In this document: piece after piece, positions 26,578 through 33,267 of the stretch
Layout: each line of letters opens with the position of its first letter
Position numbering within the stretch: position 1 is the first letter of the stretch
Source: JBOZRQ01 sp050789255
GTDB taxonomy: Bacteria; Bacillota; Sulfobacillia; Symbiobacteriales; Symbiobacteriaceae
Direction: 5' to 3'
Length of the DNA stretch: 64,000 bases
Assembly: GCA_050789255.1 (NCBI GenBank)
Contig: JBOZRQ010000057.1
Coordinates: 124,001 to 188,000 of the forward strand
The notes under the pieces: model-generated
Seen by the model: the letters and a program-made list of their open reading frames with translations, nothing else
Databases searched by the model: none
Told to the model about the DNA's origin: nothing
Program-made: the position numbers and the translations under genes

Positions 26578-28194
26578 ATGGCCGTTGTCAATCCTGCGGA
26601 CCCGAACACCGTGCCGAAGTTCGTGGATCCGCTTCCGATCCCGCGGGTCCTGGAACCGATCCGCATCGAAAACGGTACGCCGTTCTTTGAGGTGCGGATG
26701 CTGCAGAACCAGCAGCAACTGCACCGTGACTTCAGGCCGACCACGATCTGGGGGTACAACGGGATGTACCCCGGACCCACGATTGAAGCCCGGCGGAACC
26801 GTCCGATCAAGGTTCACTGGATCAACGATCTGCCCACCACGCATCTGTTTACCGTTGATCACACCATCCATGGCGCCGAGGAGTTCCGGCCGGATGTCCG
26901 CAACGTGGTGCATCTGCACGACGGCAACACGCCTGCCGCCTTTGACGGGCATCCGGATCAGTGGTATACGCCCGGTAAGACCGAGATCGGCCCGGCGTTC
27001 GTGACCGATGTATTTAGGTATCCGAACCGGCAGCCGGCGACCACGCTGTGGTACCATGACCACGCTATTGGGATCACCAGGCTGAACGTGTATGCGGGTC
27101 TCGCGGCGTTCTATTTGCTGCGCGACAGAGCCGAGCGGAGGCTACGGCTGCCCAGAGGGCGCTTTGAGATCCCGATCGTCATTCAAGACCGCACCTTTAA
27201 TGAGGATGCGTCGCTGTTCTATCCGCCGGAGTGGGTGCCGGAGTTCTTCGGGAACACGATCCTGGCCAACGGCAAGGTGTGGCCCTTCCTGAATGTCGAG
27301 CCCCGGCGGTATCGGTTCCGGCTCCTGAACGGGTCGAACGCCCGGTTCTATACCCTGAAGTTTGACCCCTCCCTGCCCTTCAACGTCATCGGGGTCGACG
27401 GCGGACTGCTGGAGCGCCGGGTCACCGTCAATGAGATCACGTTGGCCCCGGCGGAGCGGGTGGATGTGATCCTCGACTTCACCAGGCACCGCGGCACGAC
27501 GTTCACGCTCACCAACAGCGCTCGCGCACCGTTCCCGGGCGGCGATCTGCCCGATCAGAACACGAGCCTGGTCATGCAGTTCCGGGTCGTGCTGCCCCTG
27601 TCCAGCCGGGACCGGAGCCGCCTCCCGCGCCGGCTGGTCGAGCTGAAGAACCTGAACCCGGACCAGGCGGTCCGGACCCGGGATCTGACGCTGAACGAGC
27701 GCGAGGAGATGGGCCGGTTGGTGCTGCTCCTGGGCACCCGCAACCTGACCGGCAAGCCCCAGCCCTATACCTGGGGCGACTCGACCACCGAGTTTCCCCG
27801 GCTGAACACGATCGAGATCTGGCGGCTGATCAACACCACAGTGGACACCCATCCGATCCACCCGCACCTGATCCGCTTCCAAATCCTTGACCGCCGGCCC
27901 TACGACGTGGAGCGGTTCCTCACCACGGGCGAGCTGGTGTTCACCGGGCGGCCGGTACCGCCGGCGCCCTATGAGCGTGGGTTCAAGGACACGGTGCGGG
28001 CCAACCCCGGCGAGGTGACCCGGTTCATTGCCCGGTTCGGGGACTTCTTCGGCCCCTATGTGTGGCACTGCCACATCCTGGAGCACGAAGATAACGAGAT
28101 GATGCGGCGCATGGAGATCGTGCGGCGCGGCTGTCTTGCCTTTGAACCAGCGGCGAGCACCGCACCGGACGACGACTGTTCCGCAACTGACTGA
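26578..28194 (+). CDS. Multicopper oxidase, CotA laccase/bilirubin-oxidase type
   Basis: A 538-residue protein from ATG 26578 (AAGGGGTGG upstream). All copper-site boxes are present: HLHDG at 112-116, WYHDHAIG at 158-165, HPIHPHL and HCHILEHEDNEMM near 497-509 with the type 1 ligand Met. No signal peptide is evident, as in the spore-coat laccase CotA of Bacillus; it would oxidise phenolic or bilirubin-like substrates with four-electron reduction of oxygen. Monocistronic, 69 bp after the YcaQ-like gene, followed by a strong hairpin. A spore-coat role is inferred from family only. Confidence 0.92.
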   Translation: MAVVNPADPNTVPKFVDPLPIPRVLEPIRIENGTPFFEVRMLQNQQQLHRDFRPTTIWGYNGMYPGPTIEARRNRPIKVHWINDLPTTHLFTVDHTIHGAEEFRPDVRNVVHLHDGNTPAAFDGHPDQWYTPGKTEIGPAFVTDVFRYPNRQPATTLWYHDHAIGITRLNVYAGLAAFYLLRDRAERRLRLPRGRFEIPIVIQDRTFNEDASLFYPPEWVPEFFGNTILANGKVWPFLNVEPRRYRFRLLNGSNARFYTLKFDPSLPFNVIGVDGGLLERRVTVNEITLAPAERVDVILDFTRHRGTTFTLTNSARAPFPGGDLPDQNTSLVMQFRVVLPLSSRDRSRLPRRLVELKNLNPDQAVRTRDLTLNEREEMGRLVLLLGTRNLTGKPQPYTWGDSTTEFPRLNTIEIWRLINTTVDTHPIHPHLIRFQILDRRPYDVERFLTTGELVFTGRPVPPAPYERGFKDTVRANPGEVTRFIARFGDFFGPYVWHCHILEHEDNEMMRRMEIVRRGCLAFEPAASTAPDDDCSATD

Positions 28195-28196
28195 AA

Positions 28197-28232
28197 GATC
28201 CCCCGGGGCGCCGCACAGCGCACCGGGGGATC
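28197..28232. terminator. Hairpin of a recurrent terminator family
   Basis: GATCCCCCGG and CCGGGGGATC form a perfect 10-bp stem around a 16-base loop, directly after the laccase stop. It closely resembles the hairpin at 37,217-37,249 and the half-hairpin at 48,413-48,430. Confidence 0.75.
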
Positions 28233-28253
28233 GTCTGTCTCAGGCCGGTCGTT

Positions 28254-28874
28254 TCATCCGACCACCCGCTGGGGTACCGGCGGTGTGTCGGCCCGAAACG
28301 TCCGGCCGAGTTCCGGACCAAGCCCGAAGTAGTGCCGGAAGTTGTAGATCAACGGGTGCCAAGCGGCCGGGTCGATGTGGTTGGGCCCCAGCACGATGCT
28401 CGGGTGGGCGTGGACCTTGACCGCTCTCACCACCGCGAGGCAGGCGCCGTCGCCCAGCGGTTGGATCGACTCCAGCCGGGCCTCGATCTGCAGCGGGCAC
28501 TCCTGCACCCGGGGCGGGGTGACCAGGGCCGATGGCGCAGGGGTGAGGCCAGCGGCACTGAACTTGTCCTCCTCGAACCGGAACTGGGCCGCCTTGTGCG
28601 CCGGAACCGGGTTCTTCCCGGTGAGCGGGGCAAGGCGCTCCACGGCCGGCCAGAGGTCGGAGGACGGCAGGTTGAGCACGCACTCCCCCGCGCGCTCCAG
28701 GTTCTCCACGCTCTTGCCGGCCCGGCCGAGCCCGAGGGCCAGGTGCCAGCCCAGCGCCCAGGCGGAGGAGATGGGGGCCAGGTTGGCGCTGCCGTTCTCA
28801 TTCGTGGTGCTGATGAGCACCACGGGGGTGCCAAAGTAGAGGATCTTGGGCTCTACAGCGACATGTGCATTCAC
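28254..28874 (-). CDS. Flavin reductase-like (flavoredoxin) domain protein
   Basis: A 206-residue protein. GTG 28874 is chosen because GAGGAGG lies eight bases upstream; a TTG nine codons earlier is less likely. ILYFGTPVVLISTTNENGSANLAPISSAW is the FMN-binding split-barrel start of the flavin reductase/DIM6 family. Members reduce FMN or act as flavin-binding oxidoreductases. Divergent from an ArsR-type regulator with 67 bp between, so that regulator probably controls it. Confidence 0.85.
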   Translation of the reverse strand: MNAHVAVEPKILYFGTPVVLISTTNENGSANLAPISSAWALGWHLALGLGRAGKSVENLERAGECVLNLPSSDLWPAVERLAPLTGKNPVPAHKAAQFRFEEDKFSAAGLTPAPSALVTPPRVQECPLQIEARLESIQPLGDGACLAVVRAVKVHAHPSIVLGPNHIDPAAWHPLIYNFRHYFGLGPELGRTFRADTPPVPQRVVG

Positions 28875-28941
28875 GGTTCGGGCCTCCTCGGGCGAAATCA
28901 ACCCAATTGTAGCCCGCCGAAACTTCGAGTAGGATCAAAGT

Positions 28942-29628
28942 ATGAATGCAGATATTAACCTGGCGGCTACGGCCGCGCTGATTGCCGATCCCACCCGCTC
29001 GCAGATCCTTCTGGCCCTGCTGGATGGCCGCTCTCTGCCCGCCGGCGAGCTCGCCCGCATCGCTCGGGTCACCTTCTCCACCGCCAGCACGCACCTGGCC
29101 AAGCTTGCCGACGGCGGTCTGGTGCTGGCCGAGCGGTCTGGGCGCCATCGCTACTACTGCCTGGCCGGGCCCCAGGTGGGGCAGGCGCTCGAGACCCTCG
29201 CCGTCCTCGCCCCGCCCAGGCCGGTGCGCTCGCTCCGTGAGGCCGACGCCGGCAAGGCGATTCACTTTGCGCGCACCTGCTACGACCATCTGGCTGGCAG
29301 GGTGGGGGTCGCCCTCGCACAGCAGTTGGTCTCCGGGGGCTGGCTGACCGTCGCCGACGGGAGCTTCGAGCCGACGGAGGCGGGTGCCAGGCATTTCGCC
29401 GCCTTTGGCATCGACCTCCCCCTTCTCCGCCGGCAGCGCCGGGCCTTCGCCCCGTGCTGCCTGGACTGGAGCGAACGGCGGCATCACATTGCGGGCAGCC
29501 TGGGCGCCGCCCTGACCAGCCGCCTCTTGGAGCGTGACTGGCTGCGGCGAATGCCTGGCACCCGCGCCGTGCAGTTGACCGAGGCAGGCCGGGGCGGTCT
29601 TGCCCAGGTCTTTGGCGTGGAGCTGTAA
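28942..29628 (+). CDS. ArsR-family transcriptional regulator
   Basis: A 228-residue protein from ATG 28942. The winged helix occupies residues 8-75 (LIADPTRSQILLALLDG, then TFSTASTHLAKLADGGLV and a HRYYCL wing). The C-terminal extension of about 140 residues contains a second helical domain and a CC pair (FAPCCLDW), longer than in classic metal-sensing ArsR proteins and found in the larger subgroup. Divergent promoter with the flavin reductase gene suggests it regulates that gene and itself. The ligand is not apparent. Confidence 0.88.
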   Translation: MNADINLAATAALIADPTRSQILLALLDGRSLPAGELARIARVTFSTASTHLAKLADGGLVLAERSGRHRYYCLAGPQVGQALETLAVLAPPRPVRSLREADAGKAIHFARTCYDHLAGRVGVALAQQLVSGGWLTVADGSFEPTEAGARHFAAFGIDLPLLRRQRRAFAPCCLDWSERRHHIAGSLGAALTSRLLERDWLRRMPGTRAVQLTEAGRGGLAQVFGVEL

Positions 29629-29632
29629 AACA

Positions 29633-29670
29633 GGGCGCCCTCGATGGCCAGGTGGCCACCGGGGGCGCCC
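29633..29670. terminator. Bidirectional terminator hairpin
   Basis: GGGCGCCC at 29,633-29,640 and 29,663-29,670, with inner pairing GATGGCCAGGTGGCCACC. It separates the ArsR gene from the convergent VOC gene and resembles the hairpin at 38,574-38,614. Confidence 0.7.
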
Positions 29671-29679
29671 GTCGAATTG

Positions 29680-30033
29680 TTAGGCGGCCGGCCGTCCGAG
29701 GAACCCGAGTCGGAAACCGTCTGGGTCCCGAATCACGAACTTGTAGGCGCCCCAGGGGGTCTTGGCCAGCTCCGCCTCCACGTCCGCCTCGTCCTTCACT
29801 CGCTGCCAGAGGGCCTCCACGTCGCCGACGACGAAGTTGATGATGTCAGCGGTCTGGGGGCGGTCGAGGTCCGGGGTCTCGGTGATGCCGAACCCGCCGG
29901 CGCCCTCCAGCTTGTAGGACTGCCACCGGGTCGGTTCGTAGTAAATGTCCGGCTGGAAGCCAAGGAGTCCTTCATAGAACCGTTTCGACCTCACCAGTGA
30001 TGACACGGAAATGGTGACGACCTGCAGCTGCAT
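29680..30033 (-). CDS. VOC/glyoxalase-family protein
   Basis: A 117-residue protein from ATG 30033 with GGAGGAG upstream. QLQVVTISVSSLVRSKRFYEGLLGF starts the first VOC module and FVIRDPDGFRLGFLGRP ends the second. Small, soluble, single VOC domain pair; dimerisation would give the metal site. Substrate unknown. Convergent with the ArsR gene. Confidence 0.85.
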   Translation of the reverse strand: MQLQVVTISVSSLVRSKRFYEGLLGFQPDIYYEPTRWQSYKLEGAGGFGITETPDLDRPQTADIINFVVGDVEALWQRVKDEADVEAELAKTPWGAYKFVIRDPDGFRLGFLGRPAA

Positions 30034-30144
30034 CTGTTTCTCCTCCTGGCGCTTGGTTCTCGTCTTCCACGAAGGAATTCAAGCTGTGAAACCGTACTCC
30101 TTTAGATAGATGTTGCAAGCTTTGAAATAGTGGAGGTCTGAACT

Positions 30145-30498
30145 GTGGCGGGTGAACTGGAACAGTTTAAGGCGCAAGCGACCCGACTGATGGCCGAGGC
30201 GTTCCCGCACGATGAGCCGGGGCCGCAGTTGGCCGACAGCCTCATCGCACGCCTCTGTGAAGAGACCGGCGAGGTTGCCCGAGAGGTTCGCCGCTACTGG
30301 CAAAAGCGCTGGGGGCACGAGGATGAGGAGCGGGCATCGGCGCAGGATGTGACCGCGGAGATTGGTGACCTGCTCTTTGTCACCGTGCGCCTGGCAGCCC
30401 TCTGCGGCGTGAATCTGGATGAAGCGCAGGCTGCAGTCCTGGCAAAGGTGGAGCAGAGGCTGCTTCGATCTGGCCCGCGAGTCAAGGCCGGCAGTTGA
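30145..30498 (+). CDS. MazG-like NTP pyrophosphohydrolase
   Basis: A 117-residue all-alpha protein from GTG 30145 (TGGAGG upstream). The metal-binding motif is CEETGE near residues 37-42 and EIGDLL near 76-81, i.e. the ExxE...ExxD of the MazG/HisE superfamily. It probably cleaves noncanonical NTPs to NMP and PPi. Monocistronic and followed by a hairpin. Confidence 0.85.
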   Translation: MAGELEQFKAQATRLMAEAFPHDEPGPQLADSLIARLCEETGEVAREVRRYWQKRWGHEDEERASAQDVTAEIGDLLFVTVRLAALCGVNLDEAQAAVLAKVEQRLLRSGPRVKAGS

Positions 30499-30542
30499 GC
30501 CGCGCGAACGCTCCCCAGCACTAATTGCTACTGTACAGCAAG

Positions 30543-30575
30543 GGCCCGACCCGTACGTCAGGTACGAGTCGGGCC
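30543..30575 (+). terminator. Terminator hairpin after the MazG-like gene
   Basis: GGCCCGACCCGTAC (30,543-30,556) and GTACGAGTCGGGCC (30,562-30,575) pair with one mismatch around a five-base loop. Confidence 0.7.
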
Positions 30576-30655
30576 TGTCTGTTGATGAGGTACCCCCCCA
30601 TGAAACCGCCCCCGCAGTGGGCATGATCAGGCATTTTGTGGGCGGAAAACGGGCC

Positions 30656-30869
30656 TCGCGTAAACTTGTAACATCCCTTACGTCACCGGCGTGTACCAAA
30701 TTTACGTGAGTCCGGTGCCGGCGCCGAAACCAGACCGGAACCAGACCAAAATCGACCCGGAACGGGTTCCCGGGATACCCCCGGGGGGTGGCACACGCGA
30801 ATTTCGCCCGGGCCTCAAGTAGATTTGAAACACGAGGGATCAAGCTGCGGTGTACCAAATCTACGGGAG
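30656..30869. repeat. Bipartite palindromic element, copy 1
   Basis: Two imperfect inverted repeats about 100 bp apart. First pair: CTCGCGTAAACTTGTAAC (30,656-30,673) with GTACCAAATTTACGTGAG (30,693-30,710). Second pair: CTCAAGTAGATTTGAAACAC (30,814-30,833) with GTGTACCAAATCTACGGGAG (30,850-30,869). Each pair can form a hairpin with an 18-20-bp arm and a 16-19-base loop. Arm consensus GTGTaCCAAATTTACGTGAG. It ends five bases past the stop of the selenocysteine-type DsbA gene. A second copy lies at 58,071-58,273. Confidence 0.75.
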
Positions 30870-30873
30870 TCCA

Positions 30874-31491
30874 TTACAGGTCCTTGGCGATCTGCCGGAA
30901 GACGCTCAGGAGCTTGTCGTAGGGCTGAGCCCCCACGATCTTGTAGCGGTCCTCGATGACGAAGGTCGGCGCCCCGGTGACGCCATAGTTGCGGGCCTGG
31001 GCCATCGACCGCTCGATGCGCTCCTCGTACTCGGGGTTCCCAAGGGCGGCCATCGCCTCGTCGGGGTTGAGGCCGGCGGCCTCGGCGGCCCCACGGAGCA
31101 CGGCGGGGTCGGCCAGATTGCGCCCCTCGACGAAGTAAGCCTGAAAGAGCCGGTGATGGACCTCGGCGGCCTTGCCCTGGTCCCGGGCGTACTCGGCCAG
31201 CAGCAGTGCGCCGTGGGTGTTGGCCATGTAGGGCGGCGGGTCCATGGGCAGGCCGAACTCGGCCGCCCGGGCCTTCAGGCCCCGGTGCATCTGCTGGAGC
31301 TGCTCCGGCGGGCGGCCAAAGTACTCCGCCAGGTCCACCCCTTCAGGCGGGGTGTCCGGGTGCAACTCGAAGGGGAGCCAGGTTACATCCAATTCCACGT
31401 CAGGTTCCTGGTTCAGCTTGTCGACGAGCCCCTCGCCGATATAGCAGAAGGGTCAGATGTAGTCCGAGAAGATCTTCACCTTGATGGCCAT
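30874..31491 (-). CDS. DsbA/FrnE-family thiol oxidoreductase with in-frame TGA (selenocysteine)
   Basis: Reading through TGA gives 205 residues from ATG 31491 (AAGGGG eight bases upstream) to TAA 30874. The N-terminus reads KVKIFSDYI-U-PFCYIGEG: TGA is codon 13 (31,453-31,455), exactly the first position of the CPFC active site of FrnE/DsbA-like proteins. The remainder is a complete FrnE-type fold: FELHPDTPPEG, helical insert, and GVTGAPTFVIEDRYKIVGAQ with the cis-Pro. A hairpin that fits the bacterial SECIS model follows the TGA. A conventional gene call would start at an internal codon and lose the active site. Last gene of a minus-strand group behind an alpha/beta hydrolase and a small protein. 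Confidence 0.85.
31421..31439 (-). promoter_or_regulatory. Candidate bacterial SECIS hairpin
   Basis: On the minus strand TCGGCGAG and CTCGTCGA form an 8-bp stem (one G-U) with a GGG loop. The loop begins 21 bases after the TGA and has G at its first positions, both within the known limits for SelB-recognised bSECIS elements. Confidence 0.75.
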
Positions 31492-31496
31492 CTACA

Positions 31497-31643
31497 TTAC
31501 CCCTTCTTGTCGGGTGTCGGCGTGGGGAGCTCACAGATACCCGTTTCGGGGTCGCAGACCAGCCCATCCCCTTCGAGGAGCTCCAGGATCGGCTTCGCGG
31601 GAGGCGCCGCCTCGGGTTTGGTCACAGGCTTGTCGGTGCTCAC
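31497..31643 (-). CDS. 48-residue hypothetical protein upstream of the Sec-type DsbA gene
   Basis: GTG 31643 is seven bases after GAGGAGG; ATG 31649 is too close to it. The product is Pro/Lys-rich at both ends with LLEGDGLVCDPETGICELP in the middle, holding two Cys seven residues apart. It ends six bases before the ATG of the DsbA-type gene, so the two are co-transcribed. A small cysteine-containing partner or substrate of the oxidoreductase is conceivable but unproven. Confidence 0.5.
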   Translation of the reverse strand: MSTDKPVTKPEAAPPAKPILELLEGDGLVCDPETGICELPTPTPDKKG

Positions 31644-31722
31644 AGGCATCCCTCCTCGGGGTAGTATAGCCACCCCACTTAGAAAGACGCTCGCCGCCGC
31701 CGTGCAGGTACCTGTGAACGCA

Positions 31723-32589
31723 CTATTGGACATCGCCCAGGAACTTGAGCAGGTGCTCGTTGACCAGCTCCGGCTTCTCCATGAGCGCCAGGTGACCGGC
31801 GCCGGGAATCCACGCCGACCGGAGGTTCGGGATCAGCTGCCTGCCCCGCTCCATGGCCAGCTTCGGGTCGTAGATTCGCTCCTGGTCGCCGATCAGCAGC
31901 AGACAGGGTGCAGCTAAACGCCTCAACTCATCGTCGGAGAAGACGCTGGGGTAGATGCCGCCCTTCGGGTACTGAAAGTGCTTGACCGCCAGGAACATCA
32001 GTTCAGGAACGTACTTGTCGAACCTCTCCCCCTGGACCGAGAGCCAGCGGAAGGTGCGGTAGACCAGGCGGCGGCTGCGCAAGATTGCCGGGCCCAGGAA
32101 GTTGATGAAGAAGGCGAGGCGGAACTTGGCCAGGGATGCGGCCGGAGCCAGCAGTGCAAGGCTCTTGACCCGGTCAGGCATCGCCAGGGCGAAGTTGAGG
32201 GCCAGCCAACCCCCGCGCGACAGGCCGCCGAGGTGCACCTGACCCAGTTTGAGGCCACCCAACACCTCACCGACCCAATCGACCGAGTCGGACCGGGAGG
32301 TCATGGCGGCCTCGCAGCGGCTCTTGTTGGCCTCATCAACGATATCGATCAGGTAGGTGCGGTAGCGCTCGCTGAGGGCGGCTATGTTGCGGCGCCAGAT
32401 GAGCGAACTGGTGCCGGCCGCATGGATCAGGACCAGGGGCGGTGCGGCCTCTGGTCCGCAGACCATGACATGGGTGGCGCCGAAATGGGTCGGGACCTCG
32501 AGTTCGGTATAGGGCACGGGCCACGCAGCCAGGGCAGCATCATAAACAGCCATGAACTCGGCTTCAGCGGCCGGGCTCCTAAATCCCAT
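31723..32589 (-). CDS. Alpha/beta-fold hydrolase
   Basis: A 288-residue protein from ATG 32589. LVLIHAAGTSSLIW forms the oxyanion region, GLSRGGW the nucleophile elbow, GDQERIYD the acid and GAGHLAL the catalytic His: a complete triad in canonical order. Its start overlaps the end of the small gene 32,579-32,809 by 11 bp, so it is translated in an operon with it. Substrate unknown. Confidence 0.88.
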   Translation of the reverse strand: MGFRSPAAEAEFMAVYDAALAAWPVPYTELEVPTHFGATHVMVCGPEAAPPLVLIHAAGTSSLIWRRNIAALSERYRTYLIDIVDEANKSRCEAAMTSRSDSVDWVGEVLGGLKLGQVHLGGLSRGGWLALNFALAMPDRVKSLALLAPAASLAKFRLAFFINFLGPAILRSRRLVYRTFRWLSVQGERFDKYVPELMFLAVKHFQYPKGGIYPSVFSDDELRRLAAPCLLLIGDQERIYDPKLAMERGRQLIPNLRSAWIPGAGHLALMEKPELVNEHLLKFLGDVQ

Positions 32590-32809
32590 GGTGGCTTCCC
32601 CCTTCGGACTCTGCGACTCGGCGCACCGAGAGCAGCGTCAGGTTGAGATCACGAATCTGGATGAGGATGCCGAAGAGGGCGCTCTGATCGGGCACGGAGC
32701 CTGCGAGGAGCACCTCGCCGCCCGGCAGGTTGGTGCAGGCAAGGCCGCCGAACCAGTCGGACCAGCCTTGGTCCAGGTGGCCCCTCAGCCTGATTTCGTA
32801 GCTGACCAT
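32579..32809 (-). CDS. Conserved small hypothetical protein
   Basis: A 76-residue protein from ATG 32809 to TAG 32579. The pattern YEIRLRGHLDQGWSDWF, then DQSALFGILIQIRDLNLTLLSV is a widespread small protein of Actinobacteria and Firmicutes, usually unnamed. It begins two bases after the stop of the membrane-protein gene and overlaps the hydrolase start. Confidence 0.7.
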   Translation of the reverse strand: MVSYEIRLRGHLDQGWSDWFGGLACTNLPGGEVLLAGSVPDQSALFGILIQIRDLNLTLLSVRRVAESEGGSHHGI

Positions 32810-32811
32810 GG

Positions 32812-33180
32812 TCAAGCCAGCGTGCCGCGGACCACCGCCACCAGCACCTTGAGCCCCATGATCAGCGCAATGGCGATGATCGCCGCCCGATCGCCGGTGA
32901 TGTAGGGCAGGCGGATGCCCGTGAGGGCGGCGCCCGCCACGGCCAGGGTGATGGTGCCAAGCACGATGCCGCCGATGGTGAAGGAGTTGAGCCAGCCGTA
33001 CTGGGTGGTCTGCATGCCGAGGGCGCACATCGCCATGCCAAGGACCAGTAGGGCGATCAGGGTCGCCCGGTCGCTGGGCAGGAAGGGCAGCCGGATACCG
33101 AAGAGCGCAGCCGCGACCGTGACGGTCGAGAGCAGACCAAGGACGATCAGCAGCGGGTTGGTCATAGGTGTGGCGGGCAT
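32812..33180 (-). CDS. Four-helix membrane protein, unknown function
   Basis: A 122-residue protein from ATG 33180 (AGGAGAT upstream). Four hydrophobic segments (about 9-28, 38-55, 66-86, 98-117); two internal halves look alike (GIRLPFLPSDRATLIALLVLG and GIRLPYITGDRAAIIAIALIM), an internal duplication. First gene of the run to the hydrolase, downstream of the MalT-type regulator, which may control it. Confidence 0.75.
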   Translation of the reverse strand: MPATPMTNPLLIVLGLLSTVTVAAALFGIRLPFLPSDRATLIALLVLGMAMCALGMQTTQYGWLNSFTIGGIVLGTITLAVAGAALTGIRLPYITGDRAAIIAIALIMGLKVLVAVVRGTLA

Positions 33181-33267
33181 GGGCAGGATCTCCTTTCGGG
33201 AAGTTCTGCCCTGATTATCTCGTGGGGGCCAGGGTGAGGTCGTCTATCGAATGATAGATCTTCGGGT

